From: Rachycentron canadum
Lineage: Eukaryota > Chordata > Actinopteri > Carangiformes > Rachycentridae
NCBI GenBank assembly: GCA_038496675.1
Contig: CM076654.1
Span: 13,671,981 to 13,735,980, forward strand
Length of the DNA stretch: 64,000 nucleotides
Reading direction: 5' to 3'
Shown one piece after another: positions 12,501 through 24,100 of this stretch. The translations under genes were made by a program, and so were the position numbers. Below the pieces are notes generated by a model that was given only the letters and a program-made list of their open reading frames with translations, was not told where the DNA came from and ran no database searches. Every line of letters begins with the position of its first letter. Position 1 is the first letter of the stretch.

Positions 12501-15456
12501 CTGTTTTATGTATAGTGCGGTCAGTCAGCCAACTCAGGTACATCTTCATGAAGCATGAGAGACAGATTGTTGGTCGGATGGCTTATTTAGGAACTGCCAG
12601 ATGAACAACAGGAGTGGGAGCAGCTGAGTGTTTACAGTGTTTACAGTAGAGTTGACAAAAGAGCAGAGAAAAAGAGTGTTTTGTAATATGCAGATATGGT
12701 AGCTACTGGGATACGCTTGTGTTTGAGTTGCCTGAACAACCTTTATTTGTTGTGTTACAAAAGTGAAGGACAGTCAGATGTCACAATAATCTCATAAAAT
12801 TATTTTCACACATTATCAAAACATTGGCACGAATTGAACATTTTTATCATTTTACAGTCCAGTGACTTAACTTTAAAGTGAAGATGATTTAGCTTTCCAG
12901 GAGTGATTTTATATCACAGAGGCAGAGTGTGTGGATTAAAGTGAAGTAAGAAATTGGCCATTAGAGAAAGCAACTGAATACAAGTGGTGGAAGACAAGCT
13001 TCCAAAATAAATGAGCAAAATTTCTTTGATGTGTAAATGAATTTAAATTTTATATGTTTTGCTGTCAATGATTCTATCTAATGTTTGTGTGTTATAAGTA
13101 TTTTTGGTGTAATTGTGATATTGCATCTGTTGTTTGTCCAGTATAGTATATATTGTATGTTATTACTGGATAGGCATCCAAATAAACAAGGAACCAGTTT
13201 AAAAATCACCATCGGCTGCTTCATACTTTCCTTAGAAGAAACTTCTATTATCTAGCTGTGACAGTGTTGTGGACAATGGACCCTGTCAGTGAAAACTGCA
13301 GGGACAGAGCTCCAGTAATTACCTGTTTGACTCCTGGGGAGGTCGCCACAGGTGTGCTGTATTTCTTCATTTTCCTCCAACCGGCTCCTTTCAGCAGAGA
13401 GAGCCGGGGGGAGCCTCAGCGCACACCGTGAGGCTCACCAGGCTGTTGGATCGGAGGGGGTCCGATTATTGTCCTTATGGCACAGTGAAGCTAGGAGCCT
13501 ATTAACATGCTTATTTTTTTGCAGGTGTTTTTATCTCTGTGATTTCACGGAGCAGCTCAGGGTCAGGTAGAGGTCAAACAAAGGCAACCCTTTGTCCTCT
13601 GCTGTCACCAGAGAAAACAAGACGTCTTGACCTCCCGAATTATCTTGTAACAACATTTGTCAATCTGCCAATGAGTATGTGGAGCTTGCATTTTGAAGCA
13701 AACCCTCCATTTAGATAGGCATTTCTGTTGCAGACAGTTGTTACTTCCAGTGCAGCTCTCCTTCAATCTGTCATCCATTTTATGCCCACCCTCATCTCTG
13801 CTTTCTGAGCCATCCATACTCAGAGAGTGGAAAGAGAGGCACCATCCCTTTCTCTCTGACTGTCTAACGAGATCCTCTATCGCTGACACCCAGCTCTGTC
13901 ACCCAGAACAAAGCCTCTTCTCAGACAGAAAGGCAAGCAGACTGACGGCTTCACAGAGGCTGGAGAGAGGAGAGCCCGTAGGGGAGGAGGCAAGGCGTCT
14001 GTATCAGACGGATTTATTTCCTGCCCTGACAGGTCGCGTTTTTTTTCAGGTGGGCAGATGGATTTTTCTACCTCTTGAAGCAGAGTTCCAGCTAGTAGTG
14101 AAAAGACAGGGTGTTATTTTTAAAAATAGACTATGACAGGTCATCTCTGGAGTGTGCTTCAAGTTAACATGTCAGCCGGTCTGAGGATTATGTTGATGTA
14201 GGTAACAACAAAATCTGCAAAAAAATATAAAGTGTTAGGCACGTTTTTTTTATACAAGTTAATGGGGAAGCTTGTCCCATGCATCACAGTTATTTAGTGA
14301 CACTGATACACAAGATAAATTACGAATGCATTAAAGATAAGACAGACACCTAACTTTTCCAGTTCCATTCTGATAATAATCCTGAAGTGACGTGAGGCAT
14401 ATAATTGCTCATCACTAATTTTAACTGCAGACTCATGCAGTTTTATCTGTTTCCACAGCTGAGAGGGTTTTAGCTCATATGAGCATATGCCAGATGGGCA
14501 CAGAATTAGTCCACAATATGACCAGAGGACCAGTCATTTCATGCCATTATTTCTCCTTGATCAGTCACTTATTCTGCCATATTTGTCCTTAATTTTCAAC
14601 TAAAATAGAATCTAAAACTAAACTCATGTGGATATGTAGAAGTGACCAAGAACCAAGTTTAAAATTTCACAAAAAAACAGTTTTAGGTTTGTAAAATCCA
14701 TCACAAGTCTGTCTTTTTTTCAATTTTCTGAGAGTTATTTACTGTTTAGAATCTGAGTTTGGAAAATTATCAGAAGAGATGTGATCTTCCATTATTCTGC
14801 AGCAACTGCACATGGCTTTTATATTCTCTAATTCATTATGGCACAGACCTTGTTATTTTTCATAATGCATATTTATTTGTTTTATAAACAATTTGATGGA
14901 TATTGAGCCATTAAAGGGCATCTTGAAGGACATAAGAATAAAAGTATCTTGATTCAGTGGCAAATTATACAGCAGAGTCTGATTTGAGCAACAAATACAC
15001 CAAATGCAGAGGCAGTGTCCCACAGGCAGCAGTCGTCTTTCTACCCATCACAGTTAATCATTGGCAGTGTGTTGATTAAATATTCCCACAAGGCTTCTTT
15101 CTTTCTTTCTGAAAAATCTATGTAAACATCCTCATGGCAGGTATAACTTGCTACAGCCTCCTCTTTGCTGTGAGACAGGGTGCATGAATAACAGGAATAA
15201 AGAAATAATGCAGCTCACTCACTCAAACAGGCTGCTCCATTAACCTCCAAGGTGAAACCGCTGTGGGCCAGAGCAGCACAGAGGGACTCTGTGGTGGTAA
15301 ATGATGTTAGTGTGCAGATCCAGGTCTCACATGGTGCCCAGTGTGCAACATGACTAGACAAATTCAAAAGCCCAAATTTTAGACAGACCCACTAGCTCTG
15401 TAACTGCAGACACTCTTATCTACATAGTTGTTCATTCATAACTTTCCCCTGCACAG
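9571..15456. other. Gene-poor interval between cmklr1 and ficd
   Basis: No supported gene over nearly 6 kb. A short phrase at about 11272-11290 (ttttagtctggaccaaa) is the reverse of the start of the percomorph repeat at 9090, so it may be a fragment. An 18-base tandem doublet lies at about 11238-11273. The segment 13340-14050 is clearly richer in G and C than its surroundings and could be regulatory; the 147-codon open frame there (13693-14136) has no recognisable domain. Confidence 0.4.
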
Positions 15457-15606
15457 TCCGGTGCAGATACTCCCACTGAACTAGACATAGATGATGCATA
15501 TGAAAGATTAGAATCTTTAAAACTGGATATCAAAGACATGAAGGACAAGTATAAACAGAAATACATGATTGATAAATTTTATCAGAAAAAGAAGGAACAA
15601 AAGTAG
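15457..15606 (+). CDS. Orphan terminal exon-like reading frame, 49 codons, unidentified
   Basis: A pyrimidine-rich tract and CAG (15443-15456) form a good splice acceptor. Directly after it lies an open frame of 49 codons ending in TAG. Read in phase 0 it is strongly acidic, then basic and coiled-coil-like: it opens SGADTPTELDIDDAYERLES and ends KKKEQK. The composition looks like a real protein C-terminus rather than a chance frame; in the same frame a stop lies only six codons upstream of the acceptor. No upstream exon was found. It could be the last exon of an unrecognised gene, the remnant of a retro- or DNA-transposon-borne gene such as a Myb/SANT-like accessory protein, or chance. I do not know the function. 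Confidence 0.35.
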   Translation, partial: SGADTPTELDIDDAYERLESLKLDIKDMKDKYKQKYMIDKFYQKKKEQK

Positions 15607-16199
15607 GAGGAGGTATTTCTTAATCTTGCGTCATACAAATACAGATTTATATTTATTTTACTGCATTCAAAAACTGGATGGCATTGGAGTAAATCTTGAT
15701 TATAATGATTTTGATGCCAAGTGCTGCACCATGATTGTGATATTTGCATAAAAGAGCAATGCTGCCCTCTTCTGTTTTTATACCATATGCTTATAGAGGA
15801 ACAAACTGTTTCAAGGCTGGAGATCTTGGCTTTGACACCCGCGTAATCAAAAGGAATTAATTAAATTAATTGGGTAATTAATTAAGGTGTCATGACACAA
15901 CTATTTGCTTTCTGTTCCTTCCTGAAAAGTGGATCAAAAACTCTTTTTTAACTTCCCACTCCCAAAAAGCGAACAATGCCGGTAAATTAAATAGGAAATT
16001 ACATTTAAACAAAAAAATGATTAGGTTTTAAAACTGCATTAAAACAGGAACCGATCATTTAAATACAAAAAATGTTTATCAGTTCATAATGCTTTTAATA
16101 CTTTTATTAAAATATATATTTATACATACAAGTACAAGTAGATGTAGATGTAGCTGTTTTGGACGGTTGTTTAACGCCGCGTTATTTTGCCTGAAAGAC
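15607..16199. other. Spacer before the ficd promoter, AT-rich
   Basis: Contains a 33-base patch of alternating aattaa phrases near 15855-15890 and no supported gene. If the frame at 15457-15606 is a real last exon, its 3'UTR would lie here. Confidence 0.4.
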
Positions 16200-16623
16200 T
16201 AAACTGTGGGCCAAAGGCCCCATAATCACCCAATCAGAGACAGTTACGAACCATCTGTTGTATTGCTGCGTTTTCAGCCAATCAGCATCGTCCTTTAATA
16301 ATTCTGGCCAATGATGTTCGAGAATGTTCACACGTTCAGCCCGAGGAGATGACGTGTATGTTTTGTACACAATGGCGCTGACGCCGAGAACAAGTCGGTA
16401 TCTGATGTAACTAGTCGTTAATTTGCTCCTCATTTCCGGGGTAGACGGAGCTAACTGACGAGCTGTTAACCTGGGAACCTGAGCTCAGTTTCCTCGGCGG
16501 TGTCGGCGTCTGTTAATGACCGCACTCCTCGTGCTGCGGACCGCCCTCCGGCTCTCCTAGCCGGGGTGGGAATACATGGGGAACCGTGTCAGCGGAGGAT
16601 GGAGGATTTAACCAGGGATCATC
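16200..16623 (+). promoter_or_regulatory. ficd: ficd promoter with CCAAT boxes and candidate ER-stress elements
   Basis: Three CCAAT boxes lie at 16230-16234, about 16275-16279 and about 16309-16313. The first is followed after exactly nine bases by TTACG (16244-16248), close to the ERSE form CCAAT-N9-CCACG. TGACGTG at 16350-16356 matches the core of an unfolded-protein-response element bound by ATF6/XBP1. GC content rises sharply from about 16370. FICD controls BiP in the ER lumen and is known to be ER-stress responsive, so such sites make sense. The assignment rests on motif inspection only. Confidence 0.5.
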
Positions 16624-18409
16624 ATGGCTGCTGTGACGTTGTGGCGTTACACCAGTGGCCGTGTCCTCGGAGGATGGGGCCCGCTGCTGTGTGTCCTCCT
16701 CGGCTCTCTGGTGGCCCTCCTGATGCCCCTGGTTGGGGTGGAGAACCAGTGCTACGCCGCCCTGAAGGGCATCGCTCAGCTCCGCTGCCAGCTGTGGGGC
16801 AGCTCTCAGCAGCCTCCAGCTGTGCAGTCCACCGGTCTCACCGTCCCCTTCACCGCTCTTGATCTGCTGCCCCACAGGTCCAAGCCCAGCAAAGGTACAA
16901 ACAACAGGTGTATTGATACATTAACACTTTAACTCAGTGCCATATGTCATCTGTCGTAAGTCAAGGATGAATATATATATATATATTATATTATATATAT
17001 ATATAGTCCTTGATTTATCAAGGACAGTTCACAGTTTCCTTGTTGTGATTGTGGTGAGCAAGCAATTTGAAGATGTGTATCCTGGAAAGGGTTATGGGCA
17101 TTTTCACACAACTATCTGACGTGTTTTAATGTAAAAATGTAAATAGATTAACGGGCTCCAAGCTGCGGCTCATTGGGTGATAGATAATCCTCCACTGAAT
17201 GATTTCTGTGTTTTCCAGCTGAAAAGACCAGTTTTAACTGTGATTATGTATAACACAACAGGTATAATCACTGCTAGAAGAAGGTGCTGTGGACATCATG
17301 ATATTTATTTTCACATTGTGTTTGCAGAGATGAAGCTGGAGGCCAAAGCGGCACTGCAACAGGCTCTAGAGATGAAAAAAATGGGCAAGAGAGAGAAGGC
17401 TCACAAGCTGCTGGTGCATGCCCTGAGTATGAACCCTGATTTTGTGGATGCCCTGACAGAGCTGGGGACGATTCTGGAGGAGGAGAAGGATGTGGTACAG
17501 GCAGACCACCTCTACACCAAGGCCTTGGCCATTTCTCCATGTAATGAGCGGGCTCTGGTCAGTCGAGATCGAACTCTGCCCTTGGTGGAAGAGATTGACC
17601 AGCGTTACTTTGGCATCATTGACAGTAAGGTGCGCAGGCTTATGTCCATTCCTAAAGGCAACTCTGCCCTCCGCAGAGTGATGGAGGAAACCTACTACCA
17701 CCACATCTACCACACAGTTGCTATTGAAGGAAGCACGCTCACTCTGTCTGAAATCCGTCACATCATCGAGACGCGTTACGCCGTCCCTGGGAAGAGCCTG
17801 CAGGAGCAGAATGAGGCCATCGGTGTGGATGCGGCCATGAAGTTCATCAACACCACACTGTTGTCCAGATCAGGAGCCATGACCGTCAGCGACATCCTGG
17901 AAATTCACAGACGGGTGCTCGGCTATGTGGACCCCGTGGAGGGAGGGAGGTTGCGTACCAGCCAGGTGTTTGTGGGCCACCACATCCCACCCCACCCTCA
18001 GGACCTGCAGAGACACATGCAAGAGCTGGTTCAGTGGCTTAACTCTGATGAGGCCCTGCAGCTGCATCCTGTGGAGTATGCCGCTCTCGCCCATTACAAG
18101 CTGGTGTATGTGCACCCATTTGTAGATGGAAACGGACGCACATCACGCCTGCTCATGAACCTTGTGCTCATGCAAGCGCATTACCCTCCAATCACAATTC
18201 GCAAAGAACAAAGGTCCGAATATTATGCAGCTCTAGACACAGCTAATGAGGGCGATGTGCGCCCTTTCATTCGCTTTATAGCTAAATGTACAGAGATAAC
18301 ATTGGACACATTGTTGATTTCTACAACAGAGCATGCTGTGGGTCTTCCTGGAGCCAGCCAGGAACAGGCTTGTCCTGACTGCAAACAGACCATCCCCATC
18401 CACAACTGA
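16624..18409 (+). CDS. ficd: FICD: ER adenylyltransferase (AMPylase) of BiP
   Basis: Coding exons 16624-16894 and 17328-18409, joined in phase 1, give 450 residues (human about 458). A type II signal anchor spans about residues 19-38. Two TPR-type helical repeats cover about 93-165. The inhibitory helix carries AIEG with E224, which holds the enzyme inactive or in de-AMPylating mode. The Fic domain has its loop HPFVDGNGRTSR starting at H353, the catalytic histidine. An NTT glycosylation sequon lies in the Fic core. FICD adds AMP to and removes it from HSPA5/BiP in the ER lumen, matching chaperone activity to load. All key residues are intact. The open frame upstream of 17328 in exon 2's frame is intron. 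It converges on sart3. Confidence 0.96.
16961..17025. repeat. AT-rich inverted repeats in ficd intron 1
   Basis: An (AT)n tract at about 16970-17005 is flanked by TCAAGGA (16961-16967) and TCCTTGA (17007-17013). The right flank is itself half of a perfect hairpin at 17006-17025: nine-base arms around a two-base TT loop. Confidence 0.8.
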
Positions 18410-21163
18410 GCTGGAGACAGGAGGGGAAAAGAAGCATGATACATTAGCATGCAGAGATAGGTTCTGATGAATCTGATAAATAACAATCCTATCATGAAAT
18501 GCGTTGAATTGCCTCGAGCCTGGGCCGTATTCTACCTTACTGTGCCTCAGTTTTGGCTCTGTCTTGCTGAGTTCACTGAAGCTGCTGAAGGATATTGAAT
18601 TGAATTCTGATTTAGTTGTGTGAAGGTTTGTTTTTATACAAATCTTTTTCCTGCACAATGAAAATATATTTTTTTTTTCCCCGGTTTTATTTTGTAACCA
18701 TGTTGCTGTAGTATTTTAATGCATTTTGATTCTTATCAAAATCTTCTCTGAAGTTCAACTACTGGTGATGCGGGCGGGAAAACAAAGCCTTCTCCTTCAG
18801 TTAATTCCACTGGGTAAAGATGTGTACAGTGTGTGAACATTTAGTTCACTATTTCTCATAACGCTGAAAGCACTTTTTTGATTATTTATTTTATTTTAAA
18901 ATACATGTGTTGTATTAACTTTCATTCTGTCTTCAGGTTATAAAGTTTAAGAATGAACAATGCTATAGGTGATGTACTGGGATCAAAGATGATTTACATA
19001 ACTTTATTAAAACAAGTTTTAGAGCAGAAAAAAAAACACAACGTAACTTTTTTTTTTTTTTTTACACGACCCAAAACACAAGGGTAGAAAACCCAGACCA
19101 ATGAAACAAGCAGGAAAATAAATACAGTGACTGAACAAAAAAATATCCCTTTATTATTCCCCTCTATACCAAACTCTATATACTATAGAAATTATACAAA
19201 ACGACAGCAATGCACTCGTACCACCCTTGGGAAAAGTGGAAGGTAACTTCTAAAGACAAACATATTAGATTTTTTTCTTTTTTTTTTTATATTAGGCCAC
19301 TTTGGTGAGAGCAGACATATAGCTTGTATTCCATCTGTTTTTATCTTAGATTTCTATTTATTACAAACTATGGTGACCTTTTTGAAATTAACATACAGAT
19401 CATTACATACAACTTTGTTACTATTCAAACAGGGGGAGTGGACTGGTGAACAAATGGTTGACTCCTTATACAGGAAAAACAGAAATGGAAAAACTGCATA
19501 GGTTCTCTTCTTGTGTCGAAAGGAGCTGTAGACCTAAATATGTGCTGATGACAGCAGTAGCCTCAGCTGTCAGAAAACTACAGCTCATCTGACACCAACT
19601 TCATTCAGAGGGTGAAACCAACTCTATTGAATTCATGAAGAAAACCAGGGCCAAACCATGTTTATAAAAGTGAAACTACTCTTCACATGTACTTTCCAAC
19701 ATTTATAATTATTAACTTTTTAACACCTAAACTAGTTCATATCATCTTTTATGTCAATGAACAGGGTTGCAAATAATGATTATTATAGATGACTCTACTA
19801 TTTTCTGTAAGAAGATCCTAGATCCTCAAGTCATCAAATGTCTTGTTTTGTCAAATCAAGTCCTGAATACATTCACTTCACTACGATGTAGAAAAGGAAA
19901 ACCAAGCAAGTGCCACACTTGATATTTTGTAAATCTTTCTGAATTATGGACTTAAAGGACTGTCAAAATAATTGCCAACTGATTTTGTCGATTGATTAAT
20001 CGTTGCAGCTCGTTTTTTGAGCTCATTAGATTTTGTGTGAAGTTAAAGATGGAAAACGTTTGAATCACTTTATATAAACTACAGCACATACACTTAAATT
20101 GGTGACGTGTCCAGCCATCTAATAAGCCAATTAGACAACTTCCTTCAGCACCCTGCTTACATTTGTACTCAAATTTTAAAAAGATGAAGGGAATGTGCTT
20201 CTTTCATTTCACAGCACATAAATCAGACATATAGAAGAACATAAGAGATTGGATGAGTGTCTTTACCCTGAACAGACAGGTCACACTATCAGTAATGTAT
20301 GAAAACACTTAAATCAGACTATACTCTGTAAATACTCAAAGTCATGTTAGCAGTGTGACATGACATGAGGGCAGTTGTCGTACTGTAATAAGAAGCCCTC
20401 AGGCCAAGGTAAAGCCAGTTAACTAATACTAATTTGCTCCACCCTCTTGGGGTACTTCAGAGCATCTCAATACTGATGATTATTAGTAGATGATATTATG
20501 CAAAAATAATGATTTAACCGTAGTATACAGTCAGAAAAATCATTGCTAGCCTTGTCAGATGTGTCTATTGGAGGTGAAAATAAGTTACACACCAGAAGTT
20601 TTAGGTTCCCTAAAAATAAGTCTTTTCATCACTGTAGCACATCCAACTTATGTACACACATCAACTATGTTACACATCTCAATTTTCAAACTTTTTTTCA
20701 TGTACACCCCCCCCCTTTTTTTTTTTAAAACAACATTAACAAGATTGGTTGTTTTGTATGTTTAAAAAAATACTGTCCCATAAGCTTCTGTTCAGTCCCC
20801 TTCACATTACACAACAAAAGAAGACACCTTGCAACATAAGGCTTACAATTTTAAACACAGTATATTTACACACAAATATTATACATTTTTTTTTTTTTAT
20901 AAAATAGCCTGCCAACCACCATCAACCACACCCAACAGAAACAATCCATCACACTGGTGAAAAGTCTTGGTTGAAAAGGTTTTTGTGATGCAGGGCAGGA
21001 GCTTGGTGATTAAGGCAATCTCGCAGAACGGATGATGAAAACAAGACTGAGATTAAAGGGAAGTCAGGTAACCAATTACAGAAAAATCACAAATCACACT
21101 AATTTTTAAGGACACAAGATGGCTTTCGGTGTGAAGGCAGTCACAATTATCTCGCTCATCTTC
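18410..21163. other. Convergent 3' ends of ficd and sart3
   Basis: The ficd 3'UTR starts at the left and the sart3 3'UTR at the right. On the minus strand, AATAAA hexamers at 19003-19008, 19150-19155 and 19357-19362 are candidate sart3 polyadenylation signals. I cannot place the ficd poly(A) signal with confidence. A C10/T12 homopolymer pair lies at about 20705-20726. Around 19960-20015 the phrase 'gattgattaatcgttgcagc' is a fragment of a dispersed vertebrate repeat. Confidence 0.5.
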
Positions 21164-24100
21164 TCACTTATTGAGAAGCATCCTGGCAAAGTCTGAATTT
21201 GACAAAGGTTTTGTCTCTGCGGCTGCGTTCACTGATGTGCTGGCTGTTGTCGGAACCTGCTCCACCGTAGTCCCGTTCTCAACTTTGCTTGTGGGCCCAC
21301 TTTGTCGGTGCAGGGAACGAGGGAGCAGAGACAGCTGGGTGCGTCCTCTTCCTCTCCTAAGAAGAAAAGCACCTCTGTATCTGTACAGTTCGAAATGTGA
21401 GAATGGCAGACTTTCAGAACAGCAGAGAAACATGTCAAACTTACGATCCATAGACCTGGCGAGGCATCATGTCTGTCGTGGGTCTACTGGAACCAGGTTT
21501 ATCCATCATACTTCTGCGAGGAGGATTACTTATAGCAACAGAGATTTTGTTGCCCTCTACTTCCATGCCGTCCATTTTCAGAACTGCCTGAGATGCTTGG
21601 GTTTCATCTCCAAACTCAACATATGCCAGACCCTGCAGAGAACAAGAGAACACTAACCATGTCAGCAACATCCTACATCAGACTTTAGTCAGCATCTGTG
21701 TGGTCGAAGGTGGTAACCATCAGCTTCATCAAGAACACCATTCTTAGTCAAACATCTGTGCACTGTCCTCCACTTTACTCCTCACCTTGGGTTTTCCTGA
21801 GCGATAAGTGACCAGTCGAACTTCTTTGATGGTGCCATAACTTTTGCAGATTTCCTCCAGTTGCTCTTTAGTGCATGAGAATGGCAGCCCAGAGATGAAA
21901 ATTTTGTGCTTCTCCAGTGATGTGTTGTATTTGAACACCTACAAAGACATCAATGTAAATATGTTACACATGTCGCACATTATCAGGGTTTACACAGGCA
22001 CCTTTTTAAAACTTAAAGAATTCAATTCAACGCCTGTTGTACTGTCACACTGGACAAAGTATGATGGAAACTTAGTAGGGATGATGTGACCTAGATTTAT
22101 TAATTAGTGTATTCTTTAGTAAGACTGATCAGTATGACCTGACACTGATAAGTGGCATAAAATGGACAGTTTAACCAATTAAAAACAGTTTAATTATAGG
22201 CACACAATTTGCTTTTGCACGTTCAGGTAATTTCATCCTGTTCAAATAGAGCGATCGAGCGATAACTGTAAGCGATCAACCTCTCAATTTCTTTATTACG
22301 AAGCCAGTGTTTCAGTGACCACTCACTCAAAAGCTTTGCCATTTGTTCTCCCTTCATTAAATGCTAAACAAACTCTTTATGCATGGGCTATAAAAGTCTA
22401 TAAAGTCAGTTTGAGTTATGAACAAATATGTGAAAGGCCATGTCCACTCACACCCCTTCAGGATTAGAGCCATAACTGACTTCAAGACAAAAGATCATTT
22501 TTAAGATTTAAGATTGTAAATGAAATGTAATAGCTTTTAAAGCATTTTTGGAGTAAACTAATTCAATTATTTTAAGACTGTTCAGATAACCTGGCCCTAA
22601 TAAAAAACAAAAAATTATCTACTTGCACTTATACTTACCTTAAAGTCAGGGTTCTTGTTTTTATCCACACAAGGTGACACAAACATGGGCCTGCCCTCCA
22701 CCTCCAGTCTGTCCAGCTTCAGGGCTTCAGGGACTGACACCTGGGATTCAAACTGTACATAGCAGTAACCTTTGAAGTTCCCTTTGTTGCTGAAGACAGG
22801 GCGAATCTGTTTGATGGGACCACAGGTCTCAAACAGTGTCCTGAGCTTTGCCTCTGGCTCCTCCAGGGTGTACGCCAGGTTGCTGATGAACACACTGCAG
22901 TTGTCATTCCGAAGCTCTGGCTTGTCATCGTTCTGCCTCTGGGCAGCAGCCGATGGTCCCTGCTGGACTTTTTTAGAGCCAGGTGGAGCAGGTTTATAGC
23001 CGGGGGGAGCGTTTCTCCCAAAGAGTCCTGCCTCAGTCTCCATGTACTCCTCTGTGGTTTGGTCCCCATTTCCTCTGTGCCTTTTAGGGGCTTGTTCTGT
23101 CATAGAGAAAAAGAAAAACATCAGAATGAGACTAATGGTGAATGGAAAGTTTGACCATTTAAACCAGTCTTACCAATCTTACCTGAGTCTTCATTCCATT
23201 CGTCTTGATAATCATCCTGCTCTGCTTTTCTCTTCTCCCCAAATCGAGTTCCCTTCTGGACCTTCTTCTGAGCCTTCTTCTCTGATTTGGCTTTCCGCCG
23301 CTGCTCAGCTCTCTCCTCTTCTTGGCGAGCCATGTTGGCTTCTTTCTCAGCCACCTAACAGATGGCCACAACATTGGACCATTAGCCAAAAGCAGCCAAA
23401 TGATACTGCTGCACAAAGCAGTGCTGATATATGTTCCAACCTTTGCTCGTTGCTCATTGATCCTGTTCAGTCGTGTCTCTGTCTTCTGCACTGCCACATC
23501 CCAGTCCTCAAGAGAACCTGCAGGTGAAAAATATAGATGCACTGTAATATATGAAAATATTTTCATATTGACTTTGGTGTATTGGTTTATTTTGGGACTC
23601 ACCTTCCACCCTCTCAAAGGTGAGCAGGACTTCACACACATGCTCTGGGTAGTCTGAGGTGCACTGAACTGCTCTGTGAAGAGCTTTCCGACAGTGAACA
23701 GGGTCTCCATAAGACCTATGGATAGAGTAAAAACATGGAAATCATTTTTGAATAATGGGTCATTAAGGCATCAGCACTTGACTTCCACAAACCCCTTTTC
23801 CTTTCAGACACAGACTGACAGACCTTTCAAGGTTATAGTACTCCAGCCACATGTTGGCATATTTGGCATTCCCTTTAGTCATGATACTGTCCCACAGTTC
23901 TCTGGCTTTTTGCATGTTCTTGCAGTGGAGGGCCTGAGGAAAAGTAAAGTGATTAGAATTTAGTAGCCTGGGCTTGTCATAGAGTAGTTGTACACTTTAG
24001 TTTTTACTAAAAGACAGTAATAAAAGAACAGGCATAACAACCAGACTAAATACAGGGTTAAACACAACTGAACATAAGAGATCCAACTCTTGAAAATGGT

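Noticed and set aside
13693..14136. 147-codon open frame
   Set aside because: Open on both strands in a GC-rich patch, no domain, no splice support and low-complexity composition; reported only as a composition island.
17177..17327. Upstream extension of the ficd exon 2 frame
   Set aside because: A clear acceptor (tttgcag) at 17321-17327 and phase match to the exon ending at 16894 show this part is intron.
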